Source of the DNA: Vreelandella neptunia
Lineage (GTDB): Bacteria; Pseudomonadota; Gammaproteobacteria; Pseudomonadales; Halomonadaceae
Direction: 5' to 3'
NCBI RefSeq assembly: GCF_022489065.1
Contig: NZ_JAKVTW010000010.1
Location: 1 to 64,000, forward strand
Length of the DNA: 64,000 nucleotides
Shown here: positions 16,908-24,669 of the stretch, in pieces
Position numbering within the stretch: position 1 is the first letter of the stretch
How the letters are laid out: each line of letters opens with the position of its first letter
Notes under the pieces: generated by a model
What the model was told of the DNA's origin: nothing
The model's input: the letters and a program-made list of their open reading frames with translations, nothing else
Database searches by the model: none
Position numbers and translations under genes: made by a program

Positions 16908-17612
16908 TTGGTCAATATTTTCGCACGACCGCCTAGCCGCACGCTGGCAGGGCTTGCTTTGAGCCTTGCCGCTTTCTGCTCAAGTGGAATGGCATTAGCG
17001 GCAGACACGTTCAAAGACCCACAGCCATTTGAAGCCCAATACCGGCTTGAAGTACGCGGCTGGCCGGGAGCCACCATCACACACCGACTCTCCAAGGAAG
17101 GTGGTCACTGGTTAAGCGATATGGGCTTTTCAATTACGGTGGCCCGCGGTCAGGAGTTCAGCCGTTTCATGCTGAATGGCGACGATACCCAGCCGCTGCT
17201 CTTTAGTAGCAGTTATTCAGTGTTAGGCGTCGGTGACAGTTACCAGTTGAACGAACGAGATATTTCCAGCCTGGACCGGCAAACGGCACTGTTTGACCTA
17301 TCCCGCCGGGCAGGTCACGAAAACTGCACCGAGAACGCTCCCTGCGAAATCGAGTTTGTCGACCATAAAGGTCGGGATGAGCACTTTCAGTACTATGTTA
17401 ATGCCCCTGGAACGATAACGGTGCCTGCCGGAGAGTTCGAGGCGCTGAACGTATCGCTGATTGACATTGAGAAGCCTGACCGCCTGCTACAGCTCAGCTT
17501 TCATCCCGATTGGCCTGGTCTGATCCTTTCAGCCGTCTACCAAAAAGAGGGCCGCCGCGAAACGCAGCTGACATTAACCAACTTCAACCCAAACGGGGGC
17601 ACGACGCCCTAA
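16908..17612 (+). CDS. Secreted DUF3108 protein
   Basis: A 234-residue periplasmic protein of unknown role. A signal peptide covers about residues 1-31 (hydrophobic core LAGLALSLAAFCSSGMALA, cleavage after ALAADT or nearby). The mature part matches DUF3108: FEAQYRLEVRGWPGATITHRL at the start, a central beta-rich segment, and YYVNAPGTITVPAGEFEALNVSL. Two cysteines in HENCTENAPCEIEF may form a disulfide. The start codon is TTG at 16908, supported by GGAG 8 bp upstream and by the position of the signal peptide. The next gene, lysO, starts at the very next base after the stop, so the two are co-transcribed. Confidence 0.8.
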   Translation: MVNIFARPPSRTLAGLALSLAAFCSSGMALAADTFKDPQPFEAQYRLEVRGWPGATITHRLSKEGGHWLSDMGFSITVARGQEFSRFMLNGDDTQPLLFSSSYSVLGVGDSYQLNERDISSLDRQTALFDLSRRAGHENCTENAPCEIEFVDHKGRDEHFQYYVNAPGTITVPAGEFEALNVSLIDIEKPDRLLQLSFHPDWPGLILSAVYQKEGRRETQLTLTNFNPNGGTTP

Positions 17613-18545
17613 ATGCTTTCGGGTTTATTGATTGTATTATTACCGCTTGTACTGGGTTATCTGGTTCGCATCCGCTCCAAGGGTTTACAGAACCTGATCA
17701 ACCGCGCGGTTAACAGCTCGGTTTATTTGATACTGCTGTTTATGGGTATCAGCCTTGCCGGGCTCGAAGATTTGGGCAGTCAGCTCTCCCGCTTAGGGGG
17801 TAATGCACTGCTGTTGTTTAGCATCACCACACTGTTTAACCTGACGGCGCTATGGTGGCTCTCGCGTCGCCTATCCCTTCAAACAGGCAATTCCCCGGTG
17901 GTGAAAGACGCCCCCACCAGCAAGCTGGCCGCCATGCAGGGCTCATTACTGCTGGTAGGTGTGGTGGCAGGGGGCGTGACCTTTGGATTACTAACTGGCC
18001 CCATTCTTGGCGAAGCGCTGTTTACTACGGCAGATTGGCTCGCCGAATGGGTACTGTATTTGCTGCTGGCGCTGATCGGCTGCCAACTGCGCAACTCCGG
18101 CATGCCCCTGAAACAGATTTTGCTCAACCGTTTAGGCCTCGCCATTGCGATCACGCTCGCAGTGAGCTCGCTACTGGCGGGCCTAATCGCTGCCCCGCTG
18201 CTTTCGCTTAGCTGGAACGAGGGGCTGGCCATGGCTTCCGGCTTCGGCTGGTACTCGCTCTCTGCCATATTAATTGGCGACCAACTAGGCCCGCTAATGG
18301 GCGGCGTGGCGTTCTTCAACGACCTCACCCGTGAGTTGCTGGCATTTATCCTGATCCCATTGGTGATTCATCGCCATACCGCGCTAGCTATCGGTTACGG
18401 CGGCGCCACCTCCATGGATTTCACCCTGCCGGTGATTCAACAGCACGGCGGTGTGGCCTGCGTGCCCATCGCCGTGGTCAGCGGGTTTATTCTGTCGCTG
18501 CTCTCTCCACCGCTGATTCTGTTTTTTCTCTCGCTATCGGCATAA
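17613..18545 (+). CDS. lysO: LysO family lysine exporter
   Basis: A 310-residue inner-membrane protein with about eight hydrophobic helices, of the LysO/YbjE (DUF340) family that exports L-lysine. Family blocks are INRAVNSSVYLILLFMGISLAG near 30-50 and GFGWYSLSAILIGDQLGP near 205-222, the latter the strongest signature, followed by GGVAFFNDLTRELLAF. The length fits (E. coli LysO 299). It starts immediately after the stop of the DUF3108 gene without an intergenic base, using a ribosome site inside that gene. Substrate is inferred from the family; thialysine or related compounds are also possible. Confidence 0.88.
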   Translation: MLSGLLIVLLPLVLGYLVRIRSKGLQNLINRAVNSSVYLILLFMGISLAGLEDLGSQLSRLGGNALLLFSITTLFNLTALWWLSRRLSLQTGNSPVVKDAPTSKLAAMQGSLLLVGVVAGGVTFGLLTGPILGEALFTTADWLAEWVLYLLLALIGCQLRNSGMPLKQILLNRLGLAIAITLAVSSLLAGLIAAPLLSLSWNEGLAMASGFGWYSLSAILIGDQLGPLMGGVAFFNDLTRELLAFILIPLVIHRHTALAIGYGGATSMDFTLPVIQQHGGVACVPIAVVSGFILSLLSPPLILFFLSLSA

Positions 18546-19000
18546 CGACTGCGAGAAGAGGTTTTTTCACATTGCCTCTCTCGCAGCCAACCTAAACAAT
18601 TAATAAGCAAGTAAAAGCTGGCATTTACTTTTGTTAAAAACTCACCTCAACCTTTTAAAAGCAAAGAAAAGCTCATCAAAGCCACCCTTCAAAAACCAAC
18701 CTTTATCTTTTATTAAAATTCGAAGGTAACTCTTTAAAGCTAAAGTATTTAATTTCCTTTTAGCGAAAACACCCTTTGGCACTCGAACACGTTAAAGCCT
18801 AATTTAATACGCTTATTGATTTAGGTTATGGTTGCCTTTCGTTTAGCTAACCTATGATCTCTCAACTATAGTTCTTAAGTAGCGGTTTCCGATACAAAGC
18901 CTAGAGGCAGGGTAGCCTAGGGGTTTGAAGAGAAATAGCTAGTTAATAATGAGCTATCTAGTCAGACAATGTTGACCATGGTAATCCAGGGAGGTCGAGC
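18546..19000 (+). promoter_or_regulatory. AT-rich leader and promoter region of the glucan/trehalose cluster
   Basis: This 455-bp gap has no gene I can support and is visibly richer in A/T than its neighbours. It begins with an interrupted hairpin (CTGCGAGA at about 18549 with TCTCGCAG at about 18580) that may end the lysO transcript. A possible promoter is TTGCCT (18832-18837) and TATGAT (18853-18858) with a short 15-bp spacer; this is weak. A 6-bp inverted repeat ATAGCT (18935-18940) / AGCTAT (18952-18957) with an 11-bp spacer could be an operator. GGGAGG precedes the glgA start. The length suggests long-leader or multi-site control of the cluster. Confidence 0.45.
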
Positions 19001-20671
19001 ATGGGTGATGTGGCTGTGGGCGAGGTTACTAACGATAAAAGTATATCGAAAGATACGGCAGAGAGTGACGTAAAAGAAGGGCCTAGACTTAAATCCACTT
19101 CTTTTAGTTATAACCAATCAACACCATCACCCCATTTAAATCAATCAGTAACCGATCATAATTACGACATTATTGATCGAAGCCATAAAGATAAACTCGA
19201 CTCTTCACAACGTATTTTGTTTGTTACCACCGAAATTACCGATTTCGTTAAAGTCGGTGGCTTAGGTGATGTCTCTTCTGCACTTCCTAGAGCTCTGGCG
19301 GCACATCACGATGTGCGTGTCCTGATTCCAGCTTATCGGGAAATGGTTCAGTCAGATTATGACATTGAAACTGTTGGCCATTTGCCCGCTTTTGCAGGGT
19401 TGCCAGCCTGTGATGTTGGGCAGCTAACCTGCCGCGACGGGCTGATCGTTTATGTGCTGCTCTGCCCAGAACTTTATGAGCGTGAAGGCACGCCCTATGG
19501 CACCGGCTCAAGCGGTTATGGCGATGGTCAGGATGAAGGCTGGAAAGATAACGATATTCGCTTTGCCAGGCTATCACGGGCGGCGGCTGATATCGCCTTG
19601 GGTAAAGCGAGTTTAGATTGGCAGCCTCAGCTACTGCATCTCAACGACTGGGCGTGCGGCTTAGCGCCCGCCTATGTGCATTGGCAAGGGCACTCTATTC
19701 CAACCATTTTCACCATCCACAACTTGGCTTACCAAGGTGTATTTGATGCCTCGCGCCTGGAAGTACTCGGCATTCCCTACGACGCATTTAACATTCATGG
19801 CGTCGAATATTATGGCGATCTTTCCTTCATGAAAGCGGGCATCGTCTATGCCTCGCAAGTGACCACCGTCAGCGCGACCTACGCCCAAGAAATCACCACC
19901 CCTAAATTCGGCTGTGGGCTTGACGGGCTACTTCGTTGCAAAGCCGAACAAGGTTGCTTGAGCGGCATTCCCAATGGCATTGACGACTCCTGGGATCCAC
20001 GCACCGATAGTCTCTTGATCCAAGCGTTCTCCTCTAACGATTGGCGCGGTAAGCGTGCCAATGCTGACTATGTTCGTCGTCATTTTGGGTTAACCCCCAG
20101 CCCAGGCCCATTGTTTGCAGTGATTTCAAGAATGGTGCATCAGAAAGGGCTTGACCTGACCATCGAAGCGGCGAAAGCCATTGTCCATGCCGGTGGGCAA
20201 ATCGTCTTCATGGGCTGCGGTGAACACCACGTCGAGGAAGCCCTGCGCAAGCTGGCTATTCGTTTTCCTGGCGCTATCACAGCGTACATCGGTTTCGATG
20301 AGTACCAAGCTCGCTGCCTTTTCGCAGGGAGTGACTTTCTGCTAATGCCTTCACGCTTCGAGCCTTGCGGACTGAGCCAGATGTATGCCCAGCGTTTCGG
20401 CTCACTACCGATCGCTCACCGCACCGGCGGCCTGGCCGATACCATCGAAGACGGCGTGACCGGTTTTTTGTTCGACGACATGCAGTTTGGTAGTTACATG
20501 CATGCCATTCAGCGCGCCTTTGCCGTGTTCAGATCTACCGATCTTTTCAATGCCATGCGCGGAGCCGCGATGGCGGGGCGATATCACTGGAAACAGTCGA
20601 TCGTCCCCTATAGCAAGTTGTACTTGCAGGCCCTTGAACAGGCAGGCAACGAGACGACACTGGCCCGGTGA
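19001..20671 (+). CDS. glgA: Glycogen synthase
   Basis: A GT5-family glycosyltransferase that extends alpha-1,4-glucan from ADP-glucose; in GlgE-pathway bacteria related enzymes can also make maltose-1-phosphate. The nucleotide-sugar loop is KVGGLGDV with Lys84. LHLNDW, HNLAYQGVF and the acceptor-side block SRFEPCGLSQMYAQRFGSLPI followed by RTGGLADTI are all present. The catalytic core starts near residue 70 (RILFVTTE), so about 69 polar residues precede it; this extension is absent from typical GlgA of about 480 residues. ATG 19001 has GGGAGG upstream and the extension stays in frame, so I keep it. First gene of a same-strand cluster; treZ follows at 15 bp. No glgC is seen in the window. Confidence 0.9.
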   Translation: MGDVAVGEVTNDKSISKDTAESDVKEGPRLKSTSFSYNQSTPSPHLNQSVTDHNYDIIDRSHKDKLDSSQRILFVTTEITDFVKVGGLGDVSSALPRALAAHHDVRVLIPAYREMVQSDYDIETVGHLPAFAGLPACDVGQLTCRDGLIVYVLLCPELYEREGTPYGTGSSGYGDGQDEGWKDNDIRFARLSRAAADIALGKASLDWQPQLLHLNDWACGLAPAYVHWQGHSIPTIFTIHNLAYQGVFDASRLEVLGIPYDAFNIHGVEYYGDLSFMKAGIVYASQVTTVSATYAQEITTPKFGCGLDGLLRCKAEQGCLSGIPNGIDDSWDPRTDSLLIQAFSSNDWRGKRANADYVRRHFGLTPSPGPLFAVISRMVHQKGLDLTIEAAKAIVHAGGQIVFMGCGEHHVEEALRKLAIRFPGAITAYIGFDEYQARCLFAGSDFLLMPSRFEPCGLSQMYAQRFGSLPIAHRTGGLADTIEDGVTGFLFDDMQFGSYMHAIQRAFAVFRSTDLFNAMRGAAMAGRYHWKQSIVPYSKLYLQALEQAGNETTLAR

Positions 20672-20686
20672 AGGAGAGGATAAGCG

Positions 20687-22531
20687 ATGCTTGAAAGGCC
20701 ACGGCTCCAAAAAAAACAAGCGTTCCAACCCACCTTCGGCGCACAGGTCGTCGAGGAAGGTTTAACACGCTTCGTGCTCTGGGCGCCGAGCGCTCACCGG
20801 GTTGATGTAGAGGTTGAGGGGCTGCCCAGTGTCACGATGGATAAAAGCGATGACGGGTGCGCAACGGCCGAAGTAGCCTGTGGGCACGGTGCTCGCTACC
20901 GCTACCGTATATTTAATGAGAAAGACGATGAGGGTGATGAGCAGGGCAGCGTGGTTCCCGACCCCGCTGCCCGCGCCCAGGCCGGGGATATCAACGGTCC
21001 CAGTGTGGTGATCGACCCAAGTCACTACCAGTGGGAAAATGTCGACTGGCAAGGACGTCCGTGGCATGAAACCGTGCTCTACGAATTGCATGTCGGCACC
21101 CTGGGTGGTTTTAAAGGCGTGCGCCAACACCTCCCCCATCTAGCTGAATTGGGTATCACCGCCATTGAGTTGATGCCGGTCTCAGAATTTCCCGGTGCGC
21201 GTAATTGGGGCTATGACGGCGTGCTCCCCTACGCGGTTGAAGCCTCCTATGGCAGCCCCGATGACATGAAAGCCTTGATCGACGAAGCCCACTCCTATGG
21301 TTTGATGGTGTTTCTCGATGTTGTGTACAACCACTTCGGTCCCGACGGTAACTACTTAGCCAACTACGCCGACGCTTTCTTCCGAAAGGATCTCGTCACG
21401 CCCTGGGGGCCCTCCATCGATTTTCGTCAACCGATGGTACGCCGTTACTTCATTGATAACGCCTTGATGTGGCTTGAGGAGTACCAACTGGATGGCTTGC
21501 GTTTCGATGCTGTCCACGCCATTAGCGAGCAGGACTTCCTGGTCGAGCTGTCCGAAACAATACGTGCGCGAATAGCCCCCGAGCGGCATGTTCATCTGGT
21601 ACTGGAGAACGAAGGCAATACCGCCAGCCTACTCAACCAACAGCAGTTTACTGCCCAGTGGAACGACGACTGGCACAACGTTTTACATGTATTGCTGACC
21701 GGCGAGCAGGAAGGCTATTACGGCGACTTTGTCGATGACGCTACCCCCCGCTTGGCCCGCTGTCTCAGTGAAGGCTTTATATTTCAGGGCCATACATCGC
21801 GTCATGGTCATTGCCGAGGAGAGCCCAGCGCCCATCTGCCGCCGACAGCCTTCGTCGCGTTTCTCCAAAATCATGATCAGACCGGCAACCGCGCCCTCGG
21901 CGAGCGGTTAAGTGTGCTAACTGATGCCGACTCACTGGCTGCCGCTGAGGTTTTACTGCTGCTGTCACCCATGATCCCGCTGCTATTTATGGGCGAAGAG
22001 TGGGGCTCCACGCAGCCATTCCTATTCTTCACCGAACACAATGAGGAACTCGCCCAAGCGGTTCGTGAAGGAAGACGGGCAGAGTTTGCCGACTTCAGCG
22101 CTTTTTTCGACGAACAGAGCCGCGAGCAAATACCTGATCCAAATGCACTAACCACTTTTGAAGCCTCTATTCCCGATTTTTCAATGCGGGAAACAACTCC
22201 TTATTCCGCTTGCCTTGCGCGCTATCGCACCCTGTTAGCGCTGCGCCACCTGCATATTGTGCCGCGTTTAGCTTGCGCCGAAGCACTAGGTGCAAAAGTG
22301 CTAGGCGACAAAGCAGTACTCGCTCGCTGGCGGATGAATGACGACACACAGCTGATGATAGCGCTCAATCTTAGCCAGCAGTCGGTGGCCACGCCCGGGC
22401 TGGGAGTAGGTCAGCTACTTTATGAAACCAGCGAAGGAGCCGCAAAGGCCGCCGAGAGTGGCAGGCTGCCTCCCCGCACTGCGGCTGCCTGGTTGCGCGA
22501 TAACCCCGGTGAAGAGGAGGTGTGCGAATGA
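20687..22531 (+). CDS. treZ: Malto-oligosyltrehalose trehalohydrolase (TreZ)
   Basis: A GH13 enzyme that releases trehalose from the malto-oligosyltrehalose made by TreY. A CBM48-like N-terminal domain (about 15-105, with FVLWAPSAHRVDVEVEG) precedes the barrel. Signatures are NWGYDGVLPYAVEASYG, VVYNHFGPDGNYL, the nucleophile Asp274 in GLRFDAVHAI, the acid/base Glu307 in LENEGN, and FLQNHDQTGNRALGER, a strongly TreZ-specific block. The 614-residue length is normal. It begins 15 bp after glgA and its stop overlaps the malQ start (ATGA). treY lies two genes downstream, so both halves of the TreY/TreZ route are here. Confidence 0.95.
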   Translation: MLERPRLQKKQAFQPTFGAQVVEEGLTRFVLWAPSAHRVDVEVEGLPSVTMDKSDDGCATAEVACGHGARYRYRIFNEKDDEGDEQGSVVPDPAARAQAGDINGPSVVIDPSHYQWENVDWQGRPWHETVLYELHVGTLGGFKGVRQHLPHLAELGITAIELMPVSEFPGARNWGYDGVLPYAVEASYGSPDDMKALIDEAHSYGLMVFLDVVYNHFGPDGNYLANYADAFFRKDLVTPWGPSIDFRQPMVRRYFIDNALMWLEEYQLDGLRFDAVHAISEQDFLVELSETIRARIAPERHVHLVLENEGNTASLLNQQQFTAQWNDDWHNVLHVLLTGEQEGYYGDFVDDATPRLARCLSEGFIFQGHTSRHGHCRGEPSAHLPPTAFVAFLQNHDQTGNRALGERLSVLTDADSLAAAEVLLLLSPMIPLLFMGEEWGSTQPFLFFTEHNEELAQAVREGRRAEFADFSAFFDEQSREQIPDPNALTTFEASIPDFSMRETTPYSACLARYRTLLALRHLHIVPRLACAEALGAKVLGDKAVLARWRMNDDTQLMIALNLSQQSVATPGLGVGQLLYETSEGAAKAAESGRLPPRTAAAWLRDNPGEEEVCE

Positions 22532-24669
22532 AAGCGTTGCTAAGGGAGCTAGCCGACGCGGCAGGTTTACTGCTTGAGTGGGAAAATAGCGACGGCGAGC
22601 CCTGCCAGCTCTCTGAGCAGGTTCAGCGTAACTTACTGGAAGTACTGGGCTATTCAACGCCCAGTGAGTCCGCCATGGAGGAAGGCTTGCAACGCCTGAA
22701 ACGTCTGAATGCGCCGCAAAGCCCTGCAGAATGGCCACCGCTGCTTACCGCCGACTGTGGCACACCGATCATGCTGCCCTCGCCGCTATCTCCCGGCACC
22801 GCGTTTACATTGCAGCTTGAGCAAGGCGGTTCTCAAAAAGGCTACCTTGACGATGACGGTGCGGTGCCCAGTGTTACCGAGATTGGCTATCACCGGTTGC
22901 AGATAGCCGATACTGAATTGACCCTGGCCGTCGCACCTCACCAGTGCTATTCGCTTAGTGACGCCAGCGGCGAGTCTACGCCCAGGATGTGGGGATTGGC
23001 GGCACAGCTTTACGCGCTGCGGCGCCCCGGAGATGGTGGAATCGGCGACACCTTGGCGCTGGAGCAGTGCGTTGTGCATGCAGCCGAGCAAGGCGCCGAT
23101 GCTCTGGCGATCAGCCCTACCCATGCCATGTTTAGCGCCGACCCTGAGCGCTACAGCCCCTACTCCCCCTCCACACGGCTCCTCTATAACGTGCTTTATA
23201 GTGCTGCGGAAACTCTGCTGGGCGAAACCTGCGTCCATGAGGCTCAGGCCCGCAATGGGCTTCAGGCTGAGTTGCGCCGACTGGAAGCAGATGACTACCT
23301 CGACTGGCCCGAAGCAGCCCGCGTCAAGCTCTCCTGGCTGCGCTATCTCTACGATGATTTCATGGAACGTGAAGATTATGAGGCCCAAGCCCTCCACCAA
23401 GAGATGCAGGCATTCCGCCGTGCGGGCGGTGAACTGCTGGAAGATCATTGCCGCTTTGAAGCTCTGCAGAGAGAACTCGGCCCCGGCGATTGGCGAGACT
23501 GGCCTGAAGAGCTTCGCGACCCAGCCAGTTTGACGCTTGCTCACTTCGCCGAAACCCGTACCGATGAAATAGGTTTTCATGCGTTCTTGCAGTGGTTAAC
23601 CGCCGATGGGCTAGCCCGTGCCCAGCGTACCGCCCGCGAGAGGGGTATGGCGATCGGCTTGATCACTGACTTGGCGGTGGGGGCGGATGCCAGAGGCAGC
23701 CAAACATGGAGCCGCCCAACAGATATGCTGGAAGGTGTCTCGATCGGCGCCCCACCCGACCTATTCAATGCCAATGGCCAGGACTGGGGCCTCGCTGCTT
23801 TCTCGCCTTTTGGTCTGAAGCGCTCAGGCTTTCGTAGCTTCATTGACATGCTACGCAGTGCCTTCGCCCACGCTGGCGGGGTGCGGATCGATCATATACT
23901 TGGCTTAATGCGATTATGGCTCATTCCTCAGGGCGCGCCGCCTTTTGAAGGCGGTTACCTCAGTTATCCCCTGGACGACATGCTGCGACTAGTGGCACTA
24001 GAGTCCTGGCGGCATCGTGCCATCGTGATTGGGGAAGACCTGGGCACCGTCGCACCTGGCTTTCGCGAACGCCTTACCGCACGCGGCATATTGGGCATGC
24101 AGGTGCTGTGGTTCGAGCAGGATGAGGCGCACAACTACCTTCCCGCCAGCAACTGGAAACCCAACGCCATAGCAACCACCTCGACCCATGACCTGCCCAC
24201 CGTGGCAGGTTGGTGGGCGGGGCGCGATATCGAATGGCGCAGCCACTTGGGGTTACTCAAGGAAACGCAGAGCGCCGAGAGCGAACAGCTAGCCAGGCGT
24301 CAGGAGCGTGCCAAGCTAGCCAGCTCCTTGGGCTTGCTAGGCGCGACGCCCACCACCGAGACACTAGAAGCGGCTGACATTCCTGCCTCGCAGGTACTCA
24401 ATGCCTGCACGCGCCACCTGGCCGGCACCCCTGCGCCATTACTCATACTCCCGGTTGAGGACGCGCTGGGGCTTGAGGAGCAAGCCAACTTACCGGGTAC
24501 GTTAGATGAGCACCCTAATTGGCGGCGGCGCTGGGCATCCCATGCCAATGACTTGCTGACATCCGATGAGGTTCGTCAACGGCTAGCGGCGCTGGCACAT
24601 ACACGCAAAGCCATCTCCCAAGGCAAACCATCACGATCCGGCCAATTTGGAAAATCGACCCATGAATGA
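22528..24669 (+). CDS. malQ: 4-alpha-glucanotransferase (amylomaltase)
   Basis: A GH77 enzyme that disproportionates malto-oligosaccharides and releases glucose; cytoplasmic. I use ATG 22528, which overlaps the treZ stop and has GAGGAGGTG upstream; a GTG at 22522 is less well placed. The protein is 713 residues. Motifs are SPTHAMFSADPERYSPYSPSTR, the nucleophile Asp455 in VRIDHILGLMRLW, the acid/base Glu503 in VIGEDLGTV and STHDLPTVAGWW. The N-terminal about 150 residues form the bacterial extra domain seen in long MalQ. It overlaps treY by 8 bp. In the cluster it would trim and reshuffle chains between TreY, GlgX and GlgE. Confidence 0.95.
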   Translation: MKALLRELADAAGLLLEWENSDGEPCQLSEQVQRNLLEVLGYSTPSESAMEEGLQRLKRLNAPQSPAEWPPLLTADCGTPIMLPSPLSPGTAFTLQLEQGGSQKGYLDDDGAVPSVTEIGYHRLQIADTELTLAVAPHQCYSLSDASGESTPRMWGLAAQLYALRRPGDGGIGDTLALEQCVVHAAEQGADALAISPTHAMFSADPERYSPYSPSTRLLYNVLYSAAETLLGETCVHEAQARNGLQAELRRLEADDYLDWPEAARVKLSWLRYLYDDFMEREDYEAQALHQEMQAFRRAGGELLEDHCRFEALQRELGPGDWRDWPEELRDPASLTLAHFAETRTDEIGFHAFLQWLTADGLARAQRTARERGMAIGLITDLAVGADARGSQTWSRPTDMLEGVSIGAPPDLFNANGQDWGLAAFSPFGLKRSGFRSFIDMLRSAFAHAGGVRIDHILGLMRLWLIPQGAPPFEGGYLSYPLDDMLRLVALESWRHRAIVIGEDLGTVAPGFRERLTARGILGMQVLWFEQDEAHNYLPASNWKPNAIATTSTHDLPTVAGWWAGRDIEWRSHLGLLKETQSAESEQLARRQERAKLASSLGLLGATPTTETLEAADIPASQVLNACTRHLAGTPAPLLILPVEDALGLEEQANLPGTLDEHPNWRRRWASHANDLLTSDEVRQRLAALAHTRKAISQGKPSRSGQFGKSTHE

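Noticed and set aside
22786..23580. 264-residue antisense open frame inside malQ
   Set aside because: Shadow of a clear GH77 gene in a GC-rich region; no family match and no ribosome site.
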